A stretch of 64,000 nucleotides of DNA from Norana najaformis (GCA_964023275.1 OZ029918.1:33071739-33135738), one strand, 5' to 3'. Shown: positions 23,901 through 33,376, numbered from the stretch's first letter. Notes: generated by a model from the sequence alone, not told the origin. Made by a program: numbers and translations.

Positions 23901-26671
23901 GGTGGTCCTTTCTTATTGAGTGTTGCTTCGCAGTTGCTGAGGCTGTCACGGGAAATCCTTCCCTACTCTGATACCCTCCTCTGAAGACAACTGAAATATT
24001 GTTCGGCCTTATCTCTTTCGCAGATTCCATTTCAGCCGTCGGCCATTTTGTTTCTCTTATCTGACGAGTGATGGTCACCTTCTGCAAGTGCAAAGGTCGA
24101 CGCCAATTCCGACATATGCAACGTCACCATGTGACGTCATTTGGCATAATGCAATACGGTAAAATTTCGTCATTTATTGAAGCGTGTAAACTTTATGTAA
24201 TGTAAATGAACAGGTACTTTTTATGCGACGTCACTGAATGACGTCACGTAGGCCTAAGATAATACGATGTGACGTTTTACATAGGGCATCTCTTAAAAAA
24301 GTAAAATTCTATGTAATGCATACAGTATATATGCATGTAGCTAATGTATGTATGTATGTATGTATGTATGTGAGTATGTATGTATGTATGTGTGTATGTA
24401 TATATATGAATGTAATGAATGCATATAATATAATGTAAGTATATATGGATGTAATGTTTGTATGTATGTATGTATGTATGTATGAATGTAATGTGTGCAT
24501 GTAATGTTTGTATGTATGTATGTATGTATGTATGTATGTATGTATGTATGTATGTATGTATGTATGTATGTATGTATGTATGTATGTATGTGCATATGAA
24601 GACAAGTTGGATACTTCACAAAGTCACAGTACACTTGACCATCATTCTGATCTAAAAGAAGTGCGCTTAAAAGACAATTTGAAAATGCATGTTGCACAGA
24701 GTCCAATGCAACAGTCTGCTAATGCAAACGGAGACTGTCACAAGAAGACAATCTAATACATGCCACTTAATATAGCGCCTTTTAAGTTCCTCTCAATAGC
24801 CGTGCAAGACAGTGTGCCTCAGACGTGGACAGTACTTCGAGTAACTTACAAGTTAGGATCTCTGAGGCAGGCGTCCTTGAACTCGTCGTTCTTGTGGAGG
24901 TTCATGATGTCCATGAATCCGTTGCAGTTGCGGGCCATGGACGTCCTTCCGGTCAGCAGGATGAGGTCCAGCGGACCGTCCTCGTTCTGATCAGCAAATT
25001 TGATTGCAGCCTCTCTTTGGCACGAGGTTGCATCGTCATCACACCTCAGGTTGCTGTGCCTACAAATGGACGAAACACATCATAACGATCGTCATCAGCA
25101 TCGTTATCATCATTTTCGTCATCTTCGTCATCATCATCATTGTCACAAAATTCGCTATATTTTAAGACCTTACCTAGCTGGTGAGTGGTATACCTTACCT
25201 ACCTGGCTAGTGGTATATCTTACCTACCTGGCGAGTGCTATACCTTACCTAGCTGACGAGCGGCATACCTGACCTGGCTGGCGGGTATTAAGTATGGGCT
25301 GTTCTGCGGAGGCGGAGGCCGACTGTATAGAAGTATGAAGCCAGAGGTTGCGTAACAGAGCGAGCCGAAGAAGAATTCGGGGAATTCGAAGGATGTCTTC
25401 GGTTGGATGGACTGAAGGAGAGAGGCCGTGACTGAAGTGAAGGAGGCTGGAGCAGCGCTTTACTTCCCTTAGCCTTCGTTTTTGTAGGATTAGACTTATA
25501 TATATATATATATAAATGTATAAGATGGTTTGCTAACGAGTGTATATATTTAAAGATTATGCCCACATAAATAGGCCCTACGCTTTGCTTGTTTAAATGA
25601 AGAGTCTGTGTCTTTGTACAATCGGTTTCGAGTTTTTGGCTAAATTTTCTCTCTTTGTTAATAGGAGTAGTTGTTATACAAAGATATATAATATTATATT
25701 ATTATATATGCAGTATACTATAAACTGTATTATGTATACAGTATATATAATACAATAACTCAACCAAACATGAAATGTATGAAACTTCAAAGAGTGTCTA
25801 TAACATGATTTAAATACCTTCAACCATATACATTTACCAACACAAATTATAAAAAACTGTCTCAAAGCAATCAAATATTTTTATACAACATACCACCAAT
25901 CTGTTTACATAAATTTATATATATATATGAATAAATTGTATATATGCACATATGAACATATTTATATAAATGAAGAGATTGGAGGTCTGTTGTATAAAAA
26001 TATTAAACACTTTGAGACAGTTTTGTATAATTTGTGCTGGTAAATGTTTATGCCTGAGATATTTAAGTCATGTTATGGACGCTCTTTGAAGTTTCATATG
26101 TTCGTCTGAGTTGTTGTTTTTGTGCGCTGGTTGATACGGAGAGTTCTTTGAACTGTGAAGGCCTAGATGTTCTATATATTTTTAAAACTTAGCATAGAAA
26201 TGGGGTTTTGTTGTCAATTACGAGTAAATGAATTCGCAACAATCATCATTATAATCAAAATCATCATCATCATCATAGTTTAATAGCGTTGTGTCAAATC
26301 CCCCACTGCTTACTTTTACCAACGCTCCACTCAATGTCTTAATCATAACAGTAATATCACCAACATCGCCGTCATGATCACTGTCGTCGTCTTGTTGTTA
26401 AACTGAACAGAATTTTATATCCATGAGCCTGGAAACGAGTGGAATTTTATAATGACTCAGAAACGTCCTACCGTAATCGAATCCTAAACCGGATTTCGGG
26501 TCGAAAGAAGTCGTTGTCGGGCACTCGAGGATTTTTGACCACCACCGCGTAGCCGACAGCCCCTACGCTGTTACAACGACGAATGAAAGAACTGGAAGAA
26601 GCGACCGTCTTCTTGGCTTTGCTCACCTGCAGAGCCAGACGGGCCTTGCTCCCAAACCCAGGAGCGGGAAT
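10281..26671 (-). CDS. catalase-like/PLAT/lipoxygenase fusion protein (cAOS-LOX family), N-terminus not found
   Basis: Ten exons (26472-26671, 24850-25059, 23105-23447, 21872-22220, 19650-19928, 17391-18010, 16409-16776, 15209-15857, 11210-11375, 10281-10567) join in phase into about 1156 codons. Coral catalase-related allene oxide synthase-lipoxygenases are about 1066 residues. Domains in the joined product: catalase-like residues 1-320, PLAT about 330-460, lipoxygenase about 460-1062, then a 94-residue tail. The family makes fatty-acid hydroperoxides (lipoxygenase) that the heme domain converts. The lipoxygenase His cluster H-x4-H-x4-H-x17-H-x8-H is complete. The catalase-like domain lacks the distal His, distal Asn and the Arg near the heme Tyr, and the C-terminal Ile iron ligand is absent. 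About 35 N-terminal residues lie upstream. The fold assignment is firm; activity is uncertain. Confidence 0.9.
10571..10905. repeat. (GTC)n and (CCA)n trinucleotide repeats
   Basis: Short GTC/ATC runs lie at 10591-10615 and 10660-10750, followed by about 150 bp of CCA/CAA repeats (10750-10905). They fill most of the last intron of the fusion gene. Confidence 0.95.
11210..11375 (-). CDS. fusion gene exon: lipoxygenase C-terminal helix up to IPN
   Basis: 166 nt, phase 0 in, phase 1 out with the donor GTCAGT (11209-11204). It encodes QTLGESPEVYFVEPEARRI, a charged helix and ENLSPSWIPN. If the donor is not used, the frame ends SQ and TAG at 11204-11202, giving IPNSQ. Lipoxygenases usually end IPNSxxI, with the terminal Ile carboxylate binding iron. 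Confidence 0.88.
11530..11790 (-). mobile_element. tRNA-derived SINE, family A
   Basis: The best-preserved copy: minus-strand tagctacatcggttaacgcg (box A-like) and tggtcgagtccc (box B-like), then the body with gaatatctagctggcacg and cggacagaagagg. It lies in the fusion gene intron between 11375 and 15209. Confidence 0.75.
12196..13875 (-). pseudogene. transposon ORF with a C-x2-C zinc-binding start, broken by two in-frame stops
   Basis: A single frame of 560 codons is interrupted by TAA at 13533-13531 and TAG at 12429-12427; reading through both restores a continuous family sequence. It starts MPRKCVNTVDNFCYICGEVT, with CxxC pairs (CYICG, CCATC, CYFCLV), then RPVPHGDGLP, FVDSSTLSLKAVLLHNGN, KVVAILMGLQQGYTKYMCFLC and SDEHGERFHQDI...RYQGKWS. 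This protein is recalled as an uncharacterised multi-copy family in arthropod and cnidarian genomes, likely transposon-encoded. Its catalytic type is not known to me. Confidence 0.8.
13985..14040 (-). promoter_or_regulatory. TATA box and paired CRE-like sites of the transposon
   Basis: On the minus strand two TGACGTA/TGACGTCA sites, arranged as an inverted pair, precede TATATAAAG by about 10-30 bp. The ORF start at 13875 follows about 115 bp further on. Spacing is that of a TATA promoter with a CREB-type site; function is inferred. Confidence 0.5.
14385..14530. repeat. degenerate (GTATA)n array
   Basis: Runs of tatagtatagtataatataa, variable pentamers, directly beyond the transposon. Confidence 0.85.
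14953..15208 (+). mobile_element. LINE 3' end, subfamily B2, inserted at a lipoxygenase splice donor
   Basis: It begins with caccctgatcggtcttctca, includes gtgaataagctggtgccctg and agcactttagaaatttcga, and ends in imperfect GATTAC/ATTACG repeats that touch exon base 15209. Other B2 copies are at 49577-49802 and 51711-51930. Confidence 0.8.
15209..15857 (-). CDS. fusion gene exon: lipoxygenase C-terminal core
   Basis: 649 nt, phase 2 in, phase 0 out. The acceptor is TATGAAG and the donor GTAATC, where the intron begins with retroelement tail repeats. It encodes GRGVTDPELLPNYFYRDDSL, LQAWIDEV and TCQHSATH. His at 15403-15401 is the third iron ligand and His at 15391-15389 takes the fourth place, where coral enzymes have Asn and mammalian 12/15-LOX have His. 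Gly at 15769-15767 aligns with the Gly of R-specific lipoxygenases. Confidence 0.95.
15865..16345. other. intron with AAT, GAT and GAC repeats
   Basis: The intron between 15858 and 16408 holds (ATT)n at 15905-15935 and mixed GAT/GAC runs at 16115-16170 and 16315-16355. No other feature is seen. Confidence 0.7.
16409..16776 (-). CDS. fusion gene exon: lipoxygenase catalytic core, iron-binding histidines
   Basis: 368 nt, phase 0 in, phase 2 out. The acceptor is ATTCACAG and the donor GTTAGA. It encodes DGHLYLADY, QLGQTPGPDNPVWTP, DWILAKLWVR and the His motif H-x4-H-x4-H-x17-H-x8-H. The first two His (16527-16525 and 16512-16510) are the expected iron ligands. Confidence 0.96.
16795..16925. repeat. 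(GAT)n microsatellite
   Basis: About 130 bp of mostly GAT/GTT/TAT triplets directly upstream (minus strand) of the acceptor at 16776. Confidence 0.93.
16928..17112 (-). mobile_element. tRNA-derived SINE (V-SINE-like)
   Basis: The minus strand reads ggtgtagtggtaaggtctgt (box A-like), gcgggttcgaatctg (box B-like), then gaccttggacaagttgctt. A related copy is at 47552-47690. Confidence 0.75.
17113..17280. repeat. degenerate (AAGGTA)n stretch
   Basis: Runs of ataagataagataaaataag, aaggtaaggtaat and similar. One of several such purine-rich pentamer arrays in the window. Confidence 0.75.
17301..17386. repeat. 30-bp minisatellite beside a lipoxygenase splice donor
   Basis: gtgaaaccaaaactgaaagt starts at 17301, 17331 and 17361. 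The last unit ends at the donor of exon 17391-18010. Confidence 0.9.
17391..18010 (-). CDS. fusion gene exon: PLAT-lipoxygenase linker and N-terminal lipoxygenase region
   Basis: 620 nt, phase 1 in, phase 0 out. The acceptor is GTCGCAG and the donor GTACGA. It encodes VSLPQKDCHELLRQERLLEL, TDYQW, IKAQT and DFGRFFLMGPNPVIIRR (family FGxxxLxGxNP). Before that motif lies a basic segment (HIRN...QQARRRWRKIR) longer than the coral counterpart. Confidence 0.95.
18045..18150. repeat. (ATC)n and (CTT)n repeats
   Basis: ATC/GTC triplets followed by a pure CTT run (18116-18135), within the intron upstream of exon 17391-18010. Confidence 0.9.
18395..19070 (+). mobile_element. LINE 3' part (reverse transcriptase C-terminal end and 3' UTR)
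   Basis: The open frame (18401-18808) gives IVLQNRAIRIITGNSPYSSS, ILQIEQINKLQISEFMYRF, GPSVWNSISHDIRN and LFKKSMRAYL, the C-terminal pattern of Jockey/CR1-group ORF2 proteins. A non-coding end with ggggggaccctaataagcgg follows. Inserted in a fusion gene intron on the opposite strand. Confidence 0.8.
19195..19640. other. intron, one short dispersed element
   Basis: A copy of the tttatatagcgcctttcaag element lies at 19508-19550. Otherwise nothing is recognised. Confidence 0.5.
19650..19928 (-). CDS. fusion gene exon: PLAT domain
   Basis: 279 nt, phase 1 in and out. The acceptor is ATGTTCAG and the donor GTGAGT. It encodes TRGRTAPQRLDY, an acidic EDEEEEN run, HFIINTEPVGEI, WYLRFVVL and HFPCHS, then LRPGE. 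The FPC...PGE pattern is that of lipoxygenase PLAT domains, which mediate Ca2+-dependent membrane docking in this family. Confidence 0.92.
20520..20760. repeat. degenerate (AAGGTA)n array
   Basis: About 240 bp of aaggtaagataaggta-type pentamers and hexamers in the intron between exons 21872 and 19928. Confidence 0.85.
21000..21110 (+). repeat. dispersed repeat D
   Basis: The block agtgccagtcccaacctgga, ggaggagggcgacgtcaacg, cctttgatgcc, tcgttaaacat recurs at 34866-34950 with about 85-90% identity. Probably the end of a retroelement; the type is not known. Confidence 0.65.
21111..21870. other. intron, no gene recognised
   Basis: Long minus-strand open frames here are the unspliced run-on of exon 21872-22220 and an unrecognised 74-codon frame near 21236-21460. 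Confidence 0.5.
21872..22220 (-). CDS. fusion gene exon: end of catalase-like domain and start of PLAT
   Basis: 349 nt, phase 0 in, phase 1 out. The acceptor is TTGTTAG and the donor GTAAAG. It opens IWDERKYPWIDL, continues to CSGMYTRF and then the first PLAT strands (YVTLC, VDVFVTLIG). Tyr at 22037-22035 occupies the proximal heme-ligand place; Cys at 22049-22047 replaces the Arg four residues before it. Confidence 0.93.
22225..22385. repeat. (ATT)n/(CTA)n/(GTT)n repeats
   Basis: About 160 bp of T-rich trinucleotides ending at the acceptor of exon 21872-22220. Confidence 0.93.
22640..23040. repeat. ~400-bp GAA-rich array with ATGCAAAG units
   Basis: GAA triplets are interspersed with the motif atgcaaagaagaaga, about twenty times, on the plus strand; the transcript strand of the fusion gene is thus a long polypyrimidine tract. 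All large open frames here reflect the triplet period. Confidence 0.95.
23105..23447 (-). CDS. fusion gene exon: catalase-like domain, middle
   Basis: 343 nt, phase 2 in, phase 0 out. The acceptor is GGTGCAG and the donor GTCTGT. It encodes FVDAMRRAPSSFADLTYHSQ, RFRLVPG, an acidic SGLLDEEEQE segment, YYLRNEF and RYHLQIQI. These match coral VEALRRAP, YYYSQ, RYRALPGD, DDYLRKEYV and NYRLQIQI. Confidence 0.93.
23500..23905. repeat. degenerate (TACAA/TATAC)n and (GTCT)n
   Basis: 23510-23790 is a decayed ata/aca pentamer array; a clean GTCT run lies at 23860-23893. Confidence 0.8.
24340..24595. repeat. (ATGT)n microsatellite
   Basis: More than 200 bp of GTAT units with two interruptions, in a fusion gene intron. 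Confidence 0.97.
24850..25059 (-). CDS. fusion gene exon: catalase-like domain, distal side
   Basis: 210 nt, phase 2 in and out. The acceptor is TTTGTAG and the donor GTAAGT. It encodes RHSNLRCDDD, IKFADQNEDGPLDLILLTG and a stretch ending CLRDPNF. It aligns without gaps to the coral domain through IKFAD and GPLD, but Leu at 24956-24954 replaces the distal Asn. Confidence 0.9.
25168..25290. repeat. 25-bp minisatellite near the exon 25059 acceptor
   Basis: Units ccttacctagctggtgagtg start at 25168, 25193, 25218, 25243 and 25268, exactly 25 bp apart. They hold splice-donor-like ggtgagtg and cttacct. Confidence 0.92.
25291..26465. other. AT-rich intron, no gene recognised
   Basis: Contains TA runs (25498-25515, 25917-25930) and TCA/ATC repeats near 26245-26275. 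The segments around 25770-25900 and 25975-26100 look like inverted copies of each other (aaactgtctcaaa against tttgagacagttt; caccaatct against agattggag), forming a large imperfect palindrome of about 350 bp. Confidence 0.55.
25765..26110. repeat. imperfect inverted repeat in the first sequenced intron
   Basis: caaacatgaaatgtatgaaacttcaaagag...cataacatg...aaatacc and tacca...ataaaaaactgtctcaaag are mirrored by tttgagacagtttt...tggtaaatg...catgttatggacgctctttgaagtttcatat. The arms are about 110-150 bp around an AT-rich centre near 25940. Confidence 0.7.
26472..26671 (-). CDS. fusion gene exon: N-terminal part of the catalase-like domain
   Basis: 200 nt, phase 0 in, phase 2 out. The acceptor is ACTTAG and the donor GTAGGA. 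The product reads IPAPGFGSKARL... then IRRCNSVGAVGY, VVVKNPRVPDNDFF and IRLR, collinear with coral cAOS (RRATHTVG, VNDPKFPEHEFF, PARLRHANL). The codon at 26572-26570 encodes Asn where the family has the distal heme His. Codon Arg is completed by the first base of the next exon. Confidence 0.85.
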
Positions 26672-26699
26672 CTAAGTAACAGGAAAATACTGTAAATAA

Positions 26700-26721
26700 C
26701 AGAAATAAATAAATAAATAAA

Positions 26722-26754
<33 letters not shown>

Positions 26755-26845
26755 GCATACATACACACATACATCCATACGTGCATACATACATATATAC
26801 ATACCTACATGTATACTTGCTTACTTTCATACATACATATGTAAT
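26700..26845. repeat. (AAAT)n and (ATAC)n microsatellites
   Basis: AAAT units at 26703-26725, then ATAC units to about 26845. Confidence 0.95.
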
Positions 26846-27899
26846 TACTTATGTACATAGTAAATGAAAAAATAAAAATAAATGAGTAAATAAAATACTA
26901 AATAAATATACCGATGTTTTAGACAGGCAGTGTTGATGTAGCTTAGTATTGCTTTAGTGTCACTAAATATTTCATAAACTTCATTTGCATATTTTTGAGA
27001 GTGGTACAGACTAAAAACTGTAAAGTTTATTTCGGCCTATCCGTACTTCAAAGGTGCCGTATCTAAAGCGAGCCTATAATTCCAGACACTGTCAGGTAAT
27101 GGCATATACACCGTCTCACAGTGGCATGTACAGTGTCAGGTAGTGTCAGTGACATGTCGCATGTATGACAATGCCAGTTTTTTAATCTAATGACTTCTAA
27201 AGCACAGGTGTCATAATGATCAAGACATCAATCTTTGGCTGCCTGACATGTCAAAAGCAAATCAGTGCCAGGCATAAAATCAGCCTTAGGCAGACTGATG
27301 CATACAGGCATCGGAACAAACACAACGAAGAAATTTCTGTTCTGTCCAATTGCAGTGATGCAACTCCAGGCAGACCGCAGGCTTCGATTACTGATCCCCA
27401 AAACTCGATAATAGCTCCAAACCTCAATGATACCAAAGTCCAATTATCCCAAACCTCGATAAACCCAAGCTGCGATAATAATCCAAAATGGTGCGATGAG
27501 GTTGCACCACCTTATCGGCAGCCATTGTGGTGGTGCTGATGGTGGTGCGGGAGGTGGTGGTGGTGGTGGTTTATGGCAGAACAGGTGATGGTTTAAGGGC
27601 GTATCGCGTTGCCCGTAGTGAAAGGAGGCCTTGCAAAGGGAGTGGCAAGAGACTGTCGATCAGAGGGCCAGCGATTGCAGCGCCACGCAGAGATGCGACC
27701 TGAGGCCTCTGCTGATCGCCTTAAGGCCGAGGATAAACAGAATCCGAAGTATTTCTTTCCACTCTCGATTTCTTTGACGCTTTCGATGTGAAGCTGCTCG
27801 GTTTTCGGCACCTGATTGCAATATATTCTCACGTACTTTCTTTGTGGCGCATCCATGTTTGAAAGTCTTCGGAATCGTTTTGCGCCATCCACTCATCCC
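26846..27899. other. no gene recognised; would contain upstream intron of the fusion gene
   Basis: Some short open frames (27216-27539 plus; 27593-27896 minus) have no family resemblance. A (GGT)n run lies at 27530-27575. The N-terminal exon of the fusion gene was searched for here and not found. Confidence 0.5.
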
Positions 27900-29730
27900 T
27901 TATGGATGTGCCCGTGTACCCTCTCTGCACCTCCTTAAAGGTTTTGGACAACAGCTGCACAGATGAATGACCAGAAAACTGTCAAATGAAATGGAAATTT
28001 GAGTATCGTGAGCATAGAAATTATATCCCGGCGAATGATTGTCAAGCAACGAACCTAGTAGTGTGGTGTATAATAATATAAACAAAAGAGGACCAATTAC
28101 AGAACCATATGGGGTGCCAAATGTCAACAAAGCACTAGACGAATAATTACCTGACAGAGTGCATGTACTAAGATAAGTAACAAACCATTGCAGGGCAGGA
28201 CCAGAAACCCCAAACCAATGCTGAAGACGATGCAACAGAAGAGAATGGTCCACAGTATCAAAAGCAGCAGATGAATAATTAAGAACAAGCGACGCCACCC
28301 TAACCTTATCCATATAGCACATAATGTCATTATGAACAGCAATTAGGGAGGGTTCTGTTAAATTAAACTAAAGATATGCTGACTGAAAGTGGAATATCAG
28401 ATAGCTGGAAGATAGATGAGTTTGAATACGATTCATAACTACCCGTTCAAGAAGTTTAGATAAAAATTAAAAGTTGAGATGAGTTTGTAATTGGACAGGA
28501 CGCTTAAGTCAAGAGGTGTCTTTAGCAGAGGAAGAACTATGACTTGAGTAAACGCAGATGGAAAGGATCCCTCAAGCAATGAGATATTGATAATTGATGT
28601 AATGGTTGGATCCATGACACCAAGGCACTCATTCAGAAGAGGTATAGAGTGGTGTCAAGGAGAGAACTTTATTTAGATGAAGAAAAGATGAGTTTGCGAA
28701 ACTCTGCAAGATTTGGAAAGTTGTCACATACCGGGTAACCAAGAAATTTCAGCCTTATACCAGAAATTTATATGTAAAGAAGGTCAAGAATTTACTGGCA
28801 AGCTCTTGGGAAGTCAAGAATACAGCAGAGGTTATTTAACTTCTCTCTATGAAATAACTTACTCAACGCCATCCACAGAGTTTTTGATAATGCAGAACTT
28901 TTAGATATGCAGATTTGGCAGATGAAACAAGTTTATGCACAAAATTGCATTGTTGTTTAAATCTAGTGTCTCCGAGGGAAGACGAGGGTGGCGCCACCAA
29001 CACTCTATCTGACTTCTGCGATGTCTGGCTTCAGTAATGGCAGAGATCAACCAAGGCTGCGGTGTGAGCTCTACAACTCTGTTAGTTTTAAAAGGAATTT
29101 GCCTGTCAAAGAGCTCAGTTAAAGTAGACTGGAACTGCGGAGCCAGCTCATTAACTGCTTGTGCTGAAGATAACCACAACAAAGATGCTAAAATATCATG
29201 CTTTAGTTTATTTAAATCAATTTTAAGCCAAGAATTAAATCTAACAACTTTGCAATTTGGAGTTGGTTTAAGTGGAAAGTTAAACTTCGAGAAAATGGCA
29301 GTGTGTTCTGAAATATAAGTAACCGAATGAAGCGTTTGCGAATCAGAAAGAGTTATCAGGGCATCCATGGTATGACCTTTTTATGTATTGGAAAGGTAAT
29401 GAGCTGCTTTATGTCAAACCCTTCCAACACTTCAAGAAATGCTGAAGAACAACGATTAGCTATATCAAGATGTACTATAAAGTCACCCATAATAATTATT
29501 TCAGAAAGGGAGGAATTCAAATATTCAAGTACTGACTGAAATTCACAAAGAAAATCAGTCAAAGGGAGGGAAGGTAGGCGATAAATAATCACAAGCAAAA
29601 GCGGTTTGTTGCCAGAAGTGAGAGTAGGGACCAGGACCGCCAATGAATTTGGTGCTGGAATAGACAAAGTGAATCTGTGCAATGAAAGATATGACTTAAA
29701 AAGCAAAGCAAGATCCATTCCTTTACCACT
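27900..29730 (-). mobile_element. CR1/L2-like LINE, broken ORF2 (endonuclease to reverse transcriptase)
   Basis: Minus-strand frames in order: endonuclease part (29718-29356) with LLLVIIYRLPS and EIIIMGDFIVHLD; linker (29368-28901); reverse transcriptase (28342-27900) with AFDTVDHSLLLHRLQHWFGV, YGSVIGPLLFILLYT and YAHDTQISISF. The catalytic box reads YAHD instead of YADD, and frameshifts and stops are present, so it is inactive. Confidence 0.88.
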
Positions 29731-29984
29731 TCAACGAGGCTCATTTAAAATAAAGTTGTTGGAGTGAGATCAGAAATGAATGCCAATGTATCGCTAGGTT
29801 GAAGCCAATTCTCATAAGCCAATTCTCCGTTTCTGGAATATAAAAGAAACAAATGAAAGAGAAAAGAACAGCCAGACAGAGGGGGAGCTATTCAGTATCA
29901 GTGTAGCCACAATCACAGTAGAAAGAAAAAGATAGGTAAAGCGAAGTTCAGTGTCAGCCAAACTGACAGACAGAAGGCTAACAG

Positions 29985-30075
29985 ACAGATAGATGGATGG
30001 ATGGATGGACGGACAGGTGAACAGATGGATAGATGGATAGGTGGATAGGTGGATAGGTGGATAGATAGACAAGAA
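29985..30075. repeat. (GGAT)n/(AGGTGGAT)n repeat
   Basis: About 85 bp of gatggatggatgg and gataggtggatagg units. Confidence 0.93.
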
Positions 30076-30207
30076 AAGACAAAAGTTACAAGTGGTGCAT
30101 GGCCTCATATTGGCTATAGCCTATTCCAAGCCTTGATAACCTAACTTACTTGGACGTAATATCTATTATCTATCGTGGCAGATTTCAAAGCAAAAGCACA
30201 TCTGTGC

Positions 30208-31355
<1,148 letters not shown>

Positions 31356-31545
31356 GCCAGTTAGCTACATCAGTTAAAGCATACGTCAGTCAAGGCATCT
31401 CTGAACGCGAGGATGCCGGTTCGCGTCCCGGTCGTGGCTTATTTAAGAGATTTGAATCTCTGGCTATCACGGTTCGTGCGTGGCACCCATTCAAACGGGC
31501 AGCGGTGGTGAAGGATCTCACTGCTTCAGTGAGTATGTGCAGTCA
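31356..31545 (+). mobile_element. tRNA-derived SINE, family A
   Basis: In sense on the plus strand: tagctacatcagttaaagc, ggttcgcgtcccggtcgtgg, gagatttgaatctctggcta, cattcaaacgggcagc. Confidence 0.72.
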
Positions 31546-31679
31546 AGTCAGTCAAGTATGTGCAAAATATCAGTTGTCTTGCGGCATCCGTTAATGATGG
31601 AATATTTTGAAGGTATTTTGCACACGAGTTCTATTGTGAATACGAACAAAACCAGTGGGTTTCCCAGATGATCTAAAAA

Positions 31680-32880
31680 ATGCTCTTGGTGCCCCCCCTA
31701 ATACACACACACACACTGAGCAATACATATATATATATAATTATAAATACATATATGTGCATATATCCTACAGATACATATATGTCCTATATACTGTTCT
31801 ATATAATGCGGTGGGTAGCGATATAAACTACATATTTTTGTAATGTATTGTAGTTATGAACTGCAGTAAACAAGAGGAGATGCGTGTATGACCTTGACCT
31901 TGCATAGGAAAATGATTTGTGTTCTTGATCAGGTAGCACAAGCAGGAACGAATGTGGTAGGGAGGGAGGGAGGTATAAAGAGGGAGGATGGATGGAAAAG
32001 GAGGGCGGTTGAAAAGGTGTATCCAACAACGAATCATATATATATATATGCATAAATACCTATATAAACTTATACATATGTGAGTGTTTTATGTATATAT
32101 GTGTAGGTCGAATATGAGGCTTATACCTGCTAAAAACTGACAGCTTTTCTCAGCCTGTTTATAACCACTTACTTAGTCTGGTATACGAGTTACCTACAGT
32201 CTGCAACATTCGCTTATGTAGGCGGCCTATGCAGTTAGCTGTTTACCTAGTCAAACACATAATTATATATATATGTATATATATTAGTAGACTTCGTTAG
32301 TAGGGCACGGTTCCAGAATGTGTGATTCGTATGATGGAACATATATATATATATATATATAATATTGACAGCATATGTATGTAACTGTGAATCTGCATAA
32401 ATAATTTGCAAACTTACTTTATATACAGCATTGTATTATATATGCGAGTGGAACATTCTAATACGCAGTGTAGATGTGTGGGCATATGTATATATTTCTG
32501 GATATGTCTGCATGGATGTGACTGTGTGTGCGTGCGGTGTTTGTTCGGGTGTCATATGGCAGCTGATGCTGTTGTGTTAAGTCTGATGTGAAACTTGGTG
32601 ATGATGCGAAAGATGGCAACGGATAACTCGCAGACTGACTGACGTGTGCCGATGATGATAGTAATGAAACCCTAAAGGCCACCGATGCCAAGACGACGAG
32701 GATGAGGATGATAAGGAAGGCGATGGAACTTAACACGGGAAGACGGACAGACATACATACAGACAGACACACAGACAGCCACACAAACAGACAGACACAC
32801 AGGCAATGATACTGATAATCATAATTTCACCTTAATGATGAGGAGGAGGGTAATGGTTATCAAACTAATAAGGGTAATGA
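31680..32880. other. TA- and CA-rich sequence, no gene recognised
   Basis: TA runs near 31727, 32038, 32268 and 32341; (AGAC)n near 32745-32800. No coding feature is supported. Confidence 0.5.
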
Positions 32881-32904
32881 TGATCATAACGACAAAAATA
32901 ATGT

Positions 32905-33185
32905 TAATGCTCATGCTGCTGCTGCTGATGATGATGATAGTGATGATGATGACGACGTTGTTGCATTTGTTTGGATATTTGATAGTGATGGCTTGATGAC
33001 GACGACAACGACGACGATGAAGAAGATGATGAAGACAATGATGATGATGATAACGACAGCAAACGACGACGATGACAATGATGACGAAGACAATGATGAT
33101 GAAGACAATGATGAAGACAATGATGAAGACAATGATGATGATGACGAAAACGGCGGCGACGATGATTATGACAATGACGATAAAA
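32905..33185. repeat. (GAT)n/(GAC)n trinucleotide array
   Basis: About 280 bp of gatgat, gacgac and gatgaagacaat units. The latter repeats several times at 33090-33140. Confidence 0.93.
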
Positions 33186-33340
33186 GATGCTGACGGTGCA
33201 CTAAATCAGTCTACTGGGAAAAGCTTAGTGAAGGCTGCAGCGGAAGAAGCCTTGGGACTTGGAATGATGGATAGGTAGACTACACCAGGCACCCGAATAT
33301 TATCTTCGGCATTAACACCACAGAGCATCAAGGCAATAGA

Positions 33341-33376
33341 TGGCAGTCAGTCAGTCAGTCAGTCAGTCAGTCGTCA
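33341..33376. repeat. (CAGT)n
   Basis: About eight CAGT units. Confidence 0.95.

Noticed and set aside
24309-24756. Tyr/Val/Cys/Met frames at 24.3-24.7 kb
   Set aside because: They are translations of the ATGT microsatellite.
27593-27896. Minus-strand frames near 27.8 kb as an upstream exon or transposase
   Set aside because: No domain could be recognised, and no splice sites gave phase 0 into the exon at 26671.
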